Below are positions 43,727 to 51,646 of a stretch of 64,000 nt of DNA, one piece after another. The notes under the pieces are model-generated. The model was not told the origin of the DNA. It saw only the letters and a program-made list of their open reading frames with translations, and did not search any database. A program made the position numbers and the translations under genes. Position 1 is the first letter of the stretch, and each line of letters starts with the position of its first letter. Source of the DNA: Mesorhizobium sp. M9A.F.Ca.ET.002.03.1.2 (GTDB taxonomy: Bacteria > Pseudomonadota > Alphaproteobacteria > Rhizobiales > Rhizobiaceae); assembly GCF_003952365.1 (NCBI RefSeq), contig NZ_CP034443.1:1481001-1545000 (forward strand), written 5' to 3'.

Positions 43727-44437
43727 CTAGTTGGTGGCGGCGGCCAGGATCGGCCCGCCATCCGGCACCTGCACCAGCACCGCGGTGCTCAGACCGCCGG
43801 ACGCGGCGGGCAGCCGCAGTGTCGTGGCGTCGCCGGTCCAGCTGCCGAGTTTTTTCAGCGAGCGCACGACATTGGCGTGCGGCAGCGTGCGGCCGGTGTT
43901 TTCGCCGCGCGCCACCGGCACCTCGACGACGCCCCGGTGGTAACGCACCAGCCACACATCGGCCTTGCCGCCCGGCACCGCGCCGGCGCCGATGGCGATC
44001 TTGCCGCCGTCGAGCGACAGCGACGGCCCTTTTGCATGGCTGCTGCTCGAAATCAGCTGCTCGATCTCACCGGGCCGGGCGCCGACCGCGTCGGCATTGC
44101 CATTGACCACCACTTGCGGCGTGAACGGACCCGAACGTCCGAGCGACGGCTCGTAGCGGACCTGGCGCTGGGTGAATTCCTCCCTGCCGAAAGTGTCCTT
44201 CCAGCCGAGATAGTCCCAGTAGGTGACGTTGAAGGAGAGCGCCAGCACGTCAGGCCGGTCCTTGACCTTGATCAGATTGGCGTTGGCCGGCGGGCACGAC
44301 GAGCAGCCCTGGCTGGTGAACAGCTCGACCACGGTGAGCGGCTGGGCCAAGGCAGCACCGGTCGCGGCGAGAGCGATCAGGGCGGCGCCGGCGCCGGCCA
44401 GCCACGCCTTGCCGGGTTTTGCTTTCGATCCGGTCAT
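43727..44437 (-). CDS. DUF1223 exported thioredoxin-like protein
   Basis: A 236-residue protein with a signal peptide (LAGAGAALIALAATGAALA, cleaved near ALA-QPLTV) followed directly by VVELFTSQGCSSCPPANANL, the CxxC motif (Cys45 and Cys48) of DUF1223. The rest has TYWDYLGWKDTFGREEFTQRQ and YTPQVVVNG-like features (here FTPQVVVNGNADAVG). Family members are thioredoxin-fold periplasmic proteins of unclear substrate. It could supply electrons to exported MsrA, but no experiment in the sequence supports this. Confidence 0.88.
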   Translation of the reverse strand: MTGSKAKPGKAWLAGAGAALIALAATGAALAQPLTVVELFTSQGCSSCPPANANLIKVKDRPDVLALSFNVTYWDYLGWKDTFGREEFTQRQVRYEPSLGRSGPFTPQVVVNGNADAVGARPGEIEQLISSSSHAKGPSLSLDGGKIAIGAGAVPGGKADVWLVRYHRGVVEVPVARGENTGRTLPHANVVRSLKKLGSWTGDATTLRLPAASGGLSTAVLVQVPDGGPILAAATN

Positions 44438-44822
44438 CTAGGGTCTCCGTTGCGGCGGCCGGTTGCCGGCCATGTCCACAATTCGCCGCCGCCACGGGCT
44501 TCGTTACAGCCTTCACCGCTTCGTGATCGGAAGGCTGGCTATCTTTGCGAGGTTGGAGATTGGCGAAGGCCGTCACGACAGCCGATCTCCCCCACGAGGG
44601 GGAGATGTCCGGCAGGACAGAGGGGGCGTCGTAGAGCACCAACAGAGCCCCGGCTCCACGAGTTTCGTCGTGCAACGCTGGAATGATGCTCAGATAATCA
44701 GGGCCTCCGGGTATCGGAGGCGGAGATCATGGATCCTGGCAAAGCCGGCGGGACAATGCCACCCTCTGGCCTGCCGGCCATCTCCCCACGAGGGAGGAGG
44801 TTGGCAGCTCAGGCGCCTGCCC
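44438..44822. other. Gene-free stretch with two RPE-like palindromes
   Basis: No coding frame with family features is visible in this 385-bp gap. It holds the hairpin ATCTCCCCC-ACGA-GGGGGAGAT at 44585-44606 and a similar, shorter CATCTCCCCACGAGGGAGGA near 44780. Both belong to the Mesorhizobium intergenic repeat family also seen at 45988-46045. Nothing else is recognised. Confidence 0.7.
44585..44606. repeat. RPE-like hairpin 'ATCTCCCCC/GGGGGAGAT'
   Basis: Perfect 9-bp arms around ACGA, in the gap between the DUF1223 and TadG-like genes. Same motif family as at 44780 and 45998-46025. Confidence 0.75.
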
Positions 44823-45872
44823 TTACTGTGTAAGCACAGTTTCCGAAGGCCGCTGATTGAAATCGCACCTGCCGGTCACGGTATAGAAGAAATCGGCGTT
44901 GGACACCGGAGCCGGTACGGCGTTTCCGCCGTCTTCCCAGGCCTGCTGGCTGGGTTGGCCGCACGGCACCGCGGTGAAGATGTCCACCTTTTCGCCGTTC
45001 GCGACTTCAACGTCGTCGATGTACAGCCGGTTCGATGTGTTCGGGTCATTCGACTTGAGTCTGGTCAGCTGGGCCGATGGCACGTCCATCTGCAAATACA
45101 GCGTGTCCATCAGGCTGACGTCGACCACCGCGCCGGCGCCGTTCGCGGGGTACATGGTGTTGGTGCAGGTGGTCAGGTATCTCTTGCTGCCGCTAACCTG
45201 TGTAATCGCCCCGGTAGGCAGGCTGTTGAAATTCTTCACAGTCTTGGTTGTGCATTTTTGTTCCTGGACCTTGGTGTTCGTCGATCCATTGACCGTATAC
45301 ACTGTCGACGTGCCGTAGCCTTTCGGGTCACCGAAATCGTTGTACGCATAGGTGATCTTCATCAGCGGGTTGACCGCCGTTTCGCCGAACTTCGTGCCGT
45401 AGAGCGTCATCGTCTTGTCCCAATGGCCCGAAACCAGGTCGACCTTGAACGTGGTCTGCACCAGCGCCGGCCTCTTGCGCGCCGCCGACTTCACGCCGAT
45501 CTTCACCGTGTCGATGCGAGCGATCTGCAAGAAGTTCGTCGGCATGGCAAACCTGGCTGAGGCATCGATGCTGGCGGTGCCGTCGGCGGCGACGACGAAG
45601 CTGTCGAGCTTGGCGGTGCCTTGCCCGCTATTGGCCGCAAACGACTCCTGCAGCTTCACCTGACGGTCCGCCAACGACGTGCTGGTTGGCAGCGTCGTGA
45701 TCGACAGAGCCGCGGCATCGAGCGCATTCTGCATCGATGCCCTAGTCTCGATAGCCGCGTTATAGTCGACCGAAATGCCCAGAGCGGCACACATCGGGAT
45801 AAGCATGATGGCGAGTATCGGCGCAAGCGAGCCGTCCTCGGAACTGAGGAAATGGCCTCCAGACAGTGACAT
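44823..45872 (-). CDS. TadG-like pilus-assembly (Flp pseudopilin family) protein, orphan
   Basis: A 349-residue protein with the TadE/TadG N-terminus: GSLAPILAIMLIPMCAALGI as the single membrane segment, then DYNAAIETRASMQNALDAAALS, the usual helix of von Willebrand-type TadG proteins. The body is beta-rich (VAADGTASIDASARFAMPT) with cysteines in QEQKCTTK and TTCTNTM. A Flp/Tad pilus locus is not in the window, so it may serve elsewhere-encoded pili or another envelope role. The start uses AAGGA three bases before ATG. Confidence 0.75.
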   Translation of the reverse strand: MSLSGGHFLSSEDGSLAPILAIMLIPMCAALGISVDYNAAIETRASMQNALDAAALSITTLPTSTSLADRQVKLQESFAANSGQGTAKLDSFVVAADGTASIDASARFAMPTNFLQIARIDTVKIGVKSAARKRPALVQTTFKVDLVSGHWDKTMTLYGTKFGETAVNPLMKITYAYNDFGDPKGYGTSTVYTVNGSTNTKVQEQKCTTKTVKNFNSLPTGAITQVSGSKRYLTTCTNTMYPANGAGAVVDVSLMDTLYLQMDVPSAQLTRLKSNDPNTSNRLYIDDVEVANGEKVDIFTAVPCGQPSQQAWEDGGNAVPAPVSNADFFYTVTGRCDFNQRPSETVLTQ

Positions 45873-45987
45873 TCCTTGAAACCCCCAAACGGTGACAGGT
45901 GCGGCCTATCACGCAGGGCGCGAATTATGCTCTAATCTGATGGATTAAAGTTTAACGACGTTCGAGCCCCCGCAAGCAGGCGCCGTC

Positions 45988-46045
45988 GGCGAAACTGCCG
46001 ATCTCCCCGCATGGAGGGAGATCGGATGTCGCTTCGGCTTTCGCC
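45988..46045. repeat. RPE-like nested palindrome upstream of lepA
   Basis: Inner arms CCGATCTCCC (45998-46007) and GGGAGATCGG (46016-46025), and outer arms GGCGAAA (45988-45994) and TTTCGCC (46039-46045), are perfectly complementary. It ends about 105 bp before the lepA start and belongs to the same family as the copies at 44585 and 44780. Confidence 0.75.
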
Positions 46046-46150
46046 AATCACCAACGCCGGAACACAGCTGGCTGGGCAGCGCAAACCTCAAGCGGTTGCC
46101 CAGCCGCCCGCCGCTTGCCCGGGCAAGCTGCCCCTGCTAAAGCGCGCGGC

Positions 46151-47956
46151 ATGACCACGCCGATCAAGAACATCCGCAATTTCTCCATCGTCGCCCATAT
46201 CGACCATGGCAAATCCACGCTTGCCGACCGGCTGATCCAGCTGACCGGCGGGCTGGAGCTGCGCGACATGAAGGAGCAGGTGCTGGACTCGATGGACATC
46301 GAGCGCGAGCGCGGCATCACCATCAAGGCGCAGACCGTCAGGCTGAAATACCGCGCTAAAAATGGCGAGGACTATATCCTCAACCTGATCGACACGCCCG
46401 GCCATGTCGACTTCGCCTATGAAGTGTCGCGTTCGCTGGCCGCCTGCGAGGGCTCGCTGCTGGTCGTCGACGCCTCGCAAGGCGTCGAGGCGCAGACGCT
46501 GGCCAATGTCTATCAGGCCATCGACAACAACCATGAGATTGTCGTGGTGCTGAACAAGGTCGACCTGCCGGCGGCCGAGCCCGAGCGCATCCGCGAGCAG
46601 GTCGAGGAGGTGATCGGCATTGACGCCTCCAACGCCGTGCTGATCTCGGCCAAGACGGGCCTCGGCATTCCCGACGTGCTGGAGGCCATCGTCAACGACC
46701 TGCCGCCGCCGCGCGAGGGCGACATCACGGCCCCGCTGAAGGCGATGCTGGTCGACAGCTGGTACGACGCCTATCTCGGCGTCATCGTGCTGGTCCGCAT
46801 CATCGACGGCGTGCTGAAGAAGGGCCAGACCATCCGCATGATGGGCACCGGCGCAAAATACCTGGTCGAGCGCACCGGCGTCTTCACGCCTGCCCGCATC
46901 AATGTCGACGAGCTCGGCCCCGGCGAGTTCGGCTTCTTCACCGGCTCGATCAAGGAAGTCGCCGACACCCGCGTCGGCGACACCATCACCGAGGACAAGC
47001 GCCAGACGGCACACGCGCTGCCCGGCTTCAAGCCGGCGCAGCCGGTGGTGTTCTGCGGCCTGTTCCCGGTCGATGCCGCCGATTTCGAGGATCTGCGCGC
47101 CGCAGTCGGCAAGCTGCGCCTCAACGACGCTTCCTTCTCCTTCGAAATGGAAACCAGCGCCGCGCTCGGCTTCGGCTATCGCTGCGGCTTCCTTGGCCTG
47201 CTGCATCTGGAAATCATCCAGGAGCGGCTGGAGCGCGAGTTCAACCTCGACCTCATCGCCACCGCACCCAGCGTCGTCTACCGCCTGGCTCTGACCGACG
47301 GCACGGTCAAGGAATTGCACAACCCGGCCGACATGCCCGACGTGGTCAAGATCGCGGCCATCGAGGAGCCATGGATCCGCGCCACCATCCTCACCCCCGA
47401 CGATTATCTCGGCGGCATCCTCAAACTCTGCCAGGACCGGCGCGGCATCCAGGCCGATCTCTCCTATGTCGGCAAGCGCGCCATGCTGACCTACGATTTG
47501 CCGCTCAACGAAGTCGTCTTCGATTTTTATGACCGCCTAAAATCGATCTCCAAGGGCTACGCCTCCTTCGACTATCATTTGACCGACTATCGCGAGGGCG
47601 ACCTGGTCAAGATGTCGATCCTGGTCAATGAGGAGCCGGTCGACGCGCTGTCGATGCTGGTCCACCGCACGGCTGCGGAAAAGCGCGGCCGCCAGATGTG
47701 CGAGAAGCTGAAGGAGCTGATACCCCACCATCTGTTCAAGATCCCCATCCAGGCCGCCATCGGCGGCAAGGTCATCGCCCGCGAGACCATCTCGGCGCTG
47801 CGCAAGGACGTCACCGCCAAATGCTACGGCGGCGACGTCTCGCGCAAGCGCAAGCTGCTCGACAAGCAGAAAGAGGGCAAGAAGCGGATGCGCCAGTTCG
47901 GCAAGGTGGATATCCCGCAGGAGGCGTTTATCCAGGCGCTGAAGATGGGCGATTGA
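46151..47956 (+). CDS. lepA: Elongation factor 4 (ribosome back-translocase LepA)
   Basis: Universal bacterial GTPase that back-translocates stalled ribosomes. The 601-residue protein starts with [20 protein letters not shown] (P-loop AHIDHGKS), DTPGHVDF and NKVDLP GTPase motifs, two beta domains and the EF-G-like [15 protein letters not shown] and C-terminal domain ending [17 protein letters not shown] chose ATG 46151 to fit the family N-terminus. The last 104 codons and 127 bp of 3' flank recur as a diverged direct repeat at 49416-49842. Confidence 0.97.
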   Translation: MTTPIKNIRNFSIVAHIDHGKSTLADRLIQLTGGLELRDMKEQVLDSMDIERERGITIKAQTVRLKYRAKNGEDYILNLIDTPGHVDFAYEVSRSLAACEGSLLVVDASQGVEAQTLANVYQAIDNNHEIVVVLNKVDLPAAEPERIREQVEEVIGIDASNAVLISAKTGLGIPDVLEAIVNDLPPPREGDITAPLKAMLVDSWYDAYLGVIVLVRIIDGVLKKGQTIRMMGTGAKYLVERTGVFTPARINVDELGPGEFGFFTGSIKEVADTRVGDTITEDKRQTAHALPGFKPAQPVVFCGLFPVDAADFEDLRAAVGKLRLNDASFSFEMETSAALGFGYRCGFLGLLHLEIIQERLEREFNLDLIATAPSVVYRLALTDGTVKELHNPADMPDVVKIAAIEEPWIRATILTPDDYLGGILKLCQDRRGIQADLSYVGKRAMLTYDLPLNEVVFDFYDRLKSISKGYASFDYHLTDYREGDLVKMSILVNEEPVDALSMLVHRTAAEKRGRQMCEKLKELIPHHLFKIPIQAAIGGKVIARETISALRKDVTAKCYGGDVSRKRKLLDKQKEGKKRMRQFGKVDIPQEAFIQALKMGD

Positions 47957-48083
47957 GAAGCCGGTCGGGCGTCCGCGCGCAGCGCGGCGCCGAGACATCG
48001 ATCCGGTGGATCGATGGCAGCCTTCGAAAGCGGGGGAGCTGCCGGAGGCAGCCGGCCCCACCACCGCGACGCTGAAGCTGCAC
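47644..48083 (+). repeat. lepA 3'-end direct repeat, copy 1
   Basis: This 440-bp stretch (lepA codons 498-601 plus 127 bp after the stop) recurs in the same orientation at 49416-49842 with scattered substitutions and a single 13-bp deletion. It ends three bases before the stop codon of the potassium channel gene, so the channel module begins exactly at the repeat boundary. Confidence 0.9.
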
Positions 48084-48085
48084 GA

Positions 48086-49150
48086 TCAAGCCGTCGGTGC
48101 CGCGCCACGCCGCTCAAGCGCGGTCTTGCGGATGATTTCCGCGATCTCCGGGCTGCTGCTGCACAGCATCTGGAAATCCGCCGCGTGCAGCGACAGGAGT
48201 GAGACCGCTGTTGCGGCGCTGACGGTCGCCATACGCGGTTCGCCGCTGATCAGCGCCATCTCACCGAAGAAGGCGCCAGGGCCAAGCTCCACCGGGTTCG
48301 GCATCACGACGCTGACGCGCCCCTCCACGACGAAGAACATCCGATCACCGGTCTCGCCACTGCGGCAGATCACGGCGCCCGCCGGCAAATTACGAGGTCT
48401 TAACGCTCGCACGATCTCGACCAGCGCAGCCGGGCCAAGCTTCTGAAACAACGGCACGCCGGCAACCAATTGCCAATTGCGGACGAAATCCTCGCGACGG
48501 ATTTCTTGATAGAAGCCGGAGGCAAGAATGCCAGCCCAGAGCGCGAAGATGCCGATGCCACACATCATGACCGCCCCGGCAAGGACGCGGCCGTCGAAGC
48601 TTTGCGGAATAGCGTCGCCATAGCCGGTGGTGGACAGCGTGACCACCGCCCACCACATTGCCTGGGGGATGCTGCCGAACTTTTCCGGTTGGATGTCGCG
48701 CTCGATGACATAGGCCGCGAGCGCGACACCGAACAGAACGACGCCGAAGAGCGTGGTGACGCCGATCAGGTTGCGCGCTTCGTTGGCCAGCACCCTGCCC
48801 AGCACCGGGAAGAAGGTCGAGTCGCGCAGCGGCTTCAGCAGCCAGACAGCACAGTAGAGGCTCCGGTCGGGCGTGCCGTCGAGCAGAAATGCGGCGAGTG
48901 GAACCAAAACCGCGAGCACATCAATGGCGATTGCCGGCGTCCTGTCCCGAAGGTCTCCCGCCCGGCGCTTGAGCAGCGTCTCGGCCATCTGCAGAAGATA
49001 GGCGCCCCAAATGACAGCGAGCACGGCAGTCAGAGCCAGTCTGCTTCGTCCGGACATGTTCGGCATCGTGAGCGTAGCCACCGCCACAAGCCCAATGGCA
49101 GCCAGCAGCGTGTTGAGCGGCGCGTAAATTCTTAAAGGTAGTACCGACAT
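48086..49150 (-). CDS. Cyclic-nucleotide-gated potassium channel (MloK1-like)
   Basis: A 354-residue tetrameric membrane channel very close to M. loti MloK1, a structural model for CNG and HCN channels. Six membrane segments (S1-S6) lie in residues 1-215; the pore helix and potassium filter TLSTTGYGD lie at about 170-178, and S6 ends GIFALWAGILASGFYQEIRR. The cyclic-nucleotide-binding domain (about 230-350) has the phosphate cassette FFGEMALISGEPRMATV with the conserved Glu and the Arg that binds the cAMP phosphate. cAMP would open the channel. The gene is inserted between two copies of the lepA 3' end and reads against lepA. I see no direct ligand gene nearby. Confidence 0.95.
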   Translation of the reverse strand: MSVLPLRIYAPLNTLLAAIGLVAVATLTMPNMSGRSRLALTAVLAVIWGAYLLQMAETLLKRRAGDLRDRTPAIAIDVLAVLVPLAAFLLDGTPDRSLYCAVWLLKPLRDSTFFPVLGRVLANEARNLIGVTTLFGVVLFGVALAAYVIERDIQPEKFGSIPQAMWWAVVTLSTTGYGDAIPQSFDGRVLAGAVMMCGIGIFALWAGILASGFYQEIRREDFVRNWQLVAGVPLFQKLGPAALVEIVRALRPRNLPAGAVICRSGETGDRMFFVVEGRVSVVMPNPVELGPGAFFGEMALISGEPRMATVSAATAVSLLSLHAADFQMLCSSSPEIAEIIRKTALERRGAAPTA

Positions 49151-49415
49151 TCTATGCCCACGAGCGGCTACTGCCCTCCAAAATAGGATGCCTTCGAGGC
49201 AAGCGTAAAGGTACTTACTGTCGCCGCGATGCGCCGATATCGGTTCTCGGGCAAGGCTAACTTGGTCGACTGTGGGCGTTGCGGACCGTTCTCTCGATAG
49301 TCCTCGCTTTTTTTCTCCTTCACTCCCTTGTCAATTTCGAGCTGACGCCGGAGCCGCGTCGGCAAGTCAAACAGGCGCCTCGCCATCGGCGGCGCCTTGG
49401 GCTTTGCCGGCACTT

Positions 49416-49842
49416 CGCGCTGTCGATGCTGGTCCACCGCACCGCGGCGGAAAAGCGCGGCCGCCAGATGTGCGAAAAGCTGAAGAAGCTGATCCCGCAT
49501 CATCTGTTCAAGATCCCGATCCAGGCCGCGATTTGCGGCAAGGTCATCGCCCGCGAAACCATCTCGGCCCTGCGCAAGGACGTCACGGCGGCGACGTCTG
49601 GCGCAAGCGCAAGCTGCTCGACAAGCAGAAAGAGGGCAAGAAGCGGATGAGGCAGTTCGGCAAAGTGGATATCCCGCAGGAGGCGTTTATCCAGGCGCTG
49701 AAGATGGGGGATTGAGAAGCCGGTCGGCGTTCGCGCGCAGCGCGGAGCCGAGACATCGATCCGGTGGATCGATGTCAGGCTTCGAAAGCGGGGGAACTGC
49801 CGGAGGCAGCGGGCCCTCGCCAGCGCGGCGCTGACACTGCAC
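49416..49842 (+). pseudogene. Frameshifted duplicate of the lepA 3' end (copy 2)
   Basis: A degraded copy of lepA codons 498-601 and its 3' flank. It begins abruptly at TCGCGCTGTCGATGCTGG without the rest of lepA. A 13-bp deletion, relative to the intact gene, in the codons for TAKCYGG shifts the reading frame, so it cannot encode the LepA C-terminus. Nucleotide divergence is spread across the copy, as expected between strains or species rather than for a recent tandem duplication. The repeat ends with CTGCAC, the same base as copy 1. Confidence 0.9.
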
Positions 49843-50070
49843 GGTGGAGATTACTCTCCAGGAGGCGCCTACTTCATCCAGATACATCCGATATATGAGG
49901 CCACAATGGCCGCATCTTGAAAAAGGGTGGCAGGGGCGACCCATCTAAAGGACGAAAGCCTAAGAAGGCCGCGCCCAAAACCGGTCGTTCGAAACAAGAG
50001 ATGAGCTTTCCCGTACTGCAACAATTCGTGATTCACATGCCGATTCCATGTTGTGAATCAATCTGTTATG
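49843..50070. other. Gap after the lepA repeat, no gene supported
   Basis: An open frame from a TTG at about 49917 encodes a Lys/Arg-rich start (KKGGRGDPSKGRKPKK) but lacks codon bias and family features, and may be chance. Composition drops toward AT-rich DNA here, marking the start of the accessory patch. Confidence 0.5.
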
Positions 50071-50097
50071 AAAAATGGCCCCGCGCTAACGGGGCCA
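50071..50097 (-). terminator. Rho-independent terminator of the DUF1508 gene
   Basis: On the minus strand TTGGCCCCG pairs with CGGGGCCA around TTAGCG, followed by TTTTT. It lies 38 bp after the stop of the DUF1508 gene. A second, weaker hairpin (AGCTGACCCTGA/TCAGGGTCAGCT arms, 50124-50161) spans that stop. Confidence 0.75.
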
Positions 50098-50123
50098 AGT
50101 TGGTTTACTCGCTGTTAACCAAA

Positions 50124-50161
50124 TCAGGGTCAGCTTACTCTTTGATGGGAGCTGACCCTGA
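50124..50161. repeat. 12-bp inverted repeat over the DUF1508 stop codon
   Basis: TCAGGGTCAGCT (50124-50135) and AGCTGACCCTGA (50150-50161) are perfect arms around 14 bases. It may fold in the minus-strand mRNA as part of the termination region, or be the footprint of an element excised from the site. Confidence 0.6.
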
Positions 50162-50302
50162 ACCCTTCACAAGAGTGATTGCGGAGATGCAATCAGTCCT
50201 GTTGAAGTAGCCTTCGCCGGAATTGGCGATCTTTTTGGAATTGGCGGCGTACAGCGTCCAGCGCCAATAACCTGCAATATCCGTATAGAGGTGGAAGTGC
50301 AT
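50135..50302 (-). CDS. DUF1508 (YegP-like) small protein
   Basis: A 55-residue protein made of one DUF1508 repeat: MHFHLYTDIAGYWRWTLYAA, then NSKKIANSGEGYFNRTDCIS. The pattern 'F-x-Y-x-D-x-x-G-x-W-R-W-x-L-x-A-x-N-x-x-x-I-A-x-S-x-E-G-Y' is the family's hallmark. AAGGAAAC lies about ten bases before the ATG. Function is unknown; YegP-type proteins are small and dimeric. The start codon overlaps that of the divergent gene at 50301 (CATG), so the two are arranged head to head with no spacer. Confidence 0.8.
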   Translation of the reverse strand: MHFHLYTDIAGYWRWTLYAANSKKIANSGEGYFNRTDCISAITLVKGSGSAPIKE

Positions 50303-50540
50303 GTCTGATGTTTCCTTCTCGGGTTCAGACGTTGAGTTTAACCGGTACCTGTTCGAGTACCGGCACGGTGGAGCGGAATGGGGTGTCGAGATAGTCGCCC
50401 GTTCGCCGGAAGAGGCTAAAGAGCGCATCAAATCCTTGGGCTGGGCTCGCTATCAAGGCGAGATCAAGACCACGGTCCACATTCCGACCGTCGGGCTCTT
50501 CAAACGAATTGCCAGACGATTCTTTCAAACGACCTTGTAA
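50301..50540 (+). CDS. Small conserved protein of unknown function, head to head with DUF1508
   Basis: A 79-residue protein, MSDVSFSGSDVEFNRYLFEY, then RHGGAEWGVEIVARSPEEAKERIKSLGWARYQGEI: a beta-sheet followed by a helix, resembling other small rhizobial proteins that end with a basic tail (FKRIARRFFQTTL). GAGGTGG lies seven bases before the ATG. Its start codon shares two bases with that of the DUF1508 gene on the other strand. The ribosome-binding site and 5' region of each gene therefore fall inside the other's coding sequence. Confidence 0.65.
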   Translation: MSDVSFSGSDVEFNRYLFEYRHGGAEWGVEIVARSPEEAKERIKSLGWARYQGEIKTTVHIPTVGLFKRIARRFFQTTL

Positions 50541-50910
50541 ATCCTGTAGACGCCTCGGTTGCTCTGGATGGCAACCTTATTTAGCGCTAATCATACCTGC
50601 AAACACTAAATATAGCGTTAACAGACAATTTATTCCCAGTCCGACAATTTTCCCTTTCCTGCCAGACTCCAACAATCCACGCGCGCTTCCGCCACCGCCC
50701 AAGTGGCGGAAATGCGGGGCAAAACGCACATAATCCGGGAAAAAGACCGGGCTCAGAACTCCGGTCGCGCTCTCAACAGAAACGCATAGCCTATAAAGGG
50801 CGACTCGTTTTCGCCCGTCAAGGATTCGTTTGTAGCTTTTATGTCCCAACGTCTTGGGCGTCTGAAATGTGAAGACTGGGGATAGAAAAGCGCCTCGCGC
50901 TCATCTCCAC
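50541..50910. other. Gene-free stretch with one hairpin
   Basis: This 370-bp gap has no supported coding frame. It contains the perfect hairpin TTCCGCCAC (50687-50695) / GTGGCGGAA (50703-50711). Base composition is lower in GC than the core regions. No promoter or repeat family is recognised. Confidence 0.6.
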
Positions 50911-51144
50911 TTATGAAGGGTTCGGCGGTCCGTGCAATTGGGTAGTGCGGAATCTTCCGGAAGCGACCTGTTCAAAAAGTTCCGTGGTTCCGCTCGGATT
51001 GCCAACCCTGTGCTTGGACAGGAAATTTGAATAGGTGCGATCTGCCCAGCCAGGACAGGCCCTTTTCACATCGGCAGCGTTGAAGGGCTCAGAGAGACGG
51101 CCCGAGCGCACAGCTTGGTAAATTTGGGAGGCAAATTCTTTCAT
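50911..51144 (-). CDS. Hypothetical protein
   Basis: A 77-residue basic protein MKEFASQIYQAVRSGRLSEP, with AADVKRACPGWADRTYSNFL and a basic C-terminus. A central helix pair with TYSNFLSKH looks like a small winged-helix or nucleic-acid-binding fold, but no family is recognised. The ATG at 51144 has AAGGCAG upstream and is preferred over one at 51186. Lower GC than neighbours points to transfer. Confidence 0.55.
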   Translation of the reverse strand: MKEFASQIYQAVRSGRLSEPFNAADVKRACPGWADRTYSNFLSKHRVGNPSGTTELFEQVASGRFRTTQLHGPPNPS

Positions 51145-51202
51145 TCTGCCTTGACGTGTCAATTGCTGCAAAAGGCGACCCCTCATGAGCTGGCGTAAAA
51201 GG

Positions 51203-51646
51203 TTAGGAAAATAATATTGACGCTACGGCGAAGAGAAACCGAACGCCCGCCGCCAGGCAGAAAAACAATGATATCGAGCACAGAATCCCAATGCTTCGAA
51301 GCCTAACGAAATTTGTCTTGGGAGCATGGGGAGGAAGAATGCCCATCGTAAAAATAGCCAGTCCTAGCGCCACAACCGCCCAAACAGCAGCATAGAGTAT
51401 GTGATATTTTTCGGGGCCATCGATAGGTCTATTTTCTAGTGCAACAAATGCCCCGATGCCAGCCAGGATAACTGACGAGCCGGTGATAACCGAGCTCAGT
51501 TGCCCCATAATCACAGATGCTCCTAAAGCTCGCTCGTCGGGTGCTTCCAGTTTGTTTTCTAGCTTGTAGCCTACCCAATAATTGAGAGAAATAAGCAGCC
51601 AAATAGCAGCAATACCGATGTCAGGCACTGGGAGGTCATTTGACAT
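51203..51646 (-). CDS. Hypothetical four-segment membrane protein
   Basis: A 147-residue membrane protein: IGIAAIWLLISLNYWVGYKL, VITGSSVILAGIGAFVAL, ILYAAVWAVVALGLAIFTMG and ILCSISLFFCLAAGVRFLFA. No conserved catalytic or transporter motif. Its first 11 bases overlap the end of the upstream gene for a secreted protein, so they are probably translated together and may act as a pair, for example toxin and immunity or receptor and anchor. This is inference. Base composition is AT-richer than the genome core. Confidence 0.6.
   Translation of the reverse strand: MSNDLPVPDIGIAAIWLLISLNYWVGYKLENKLEAPDERALGASVIMGQLSSVITGSSVILAGIGAFVALENRPIDGPEKYHILYAAVWAVVALGLAIFTMGILPPHAPKTNFVRLRSIGILCSISLFFCLAAGVRFLFAVASILFS

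Noticed and set aside
49168..49415. Minus-strand frame upstream of the potassium channel gene
   Set aside because: Charged, low-complexity translation without a family match; it occupies the likely channel promoter region and ends abruptly at the lepA repeat.
49917..50210. 97-codon plus-strand frame with a Lys/Arg-rich start
   Set aside because: It overlaps the terminators of the DUF1508 gene and part of that gene, uses a TTG start, and has no recognisable family or coding bias.
50577..50849. 90-codon minus-strand frame
   Set aside because: Crosses the hairpin at 50687-50711, has no ribosome-binding site, and its composition looks non-coding.
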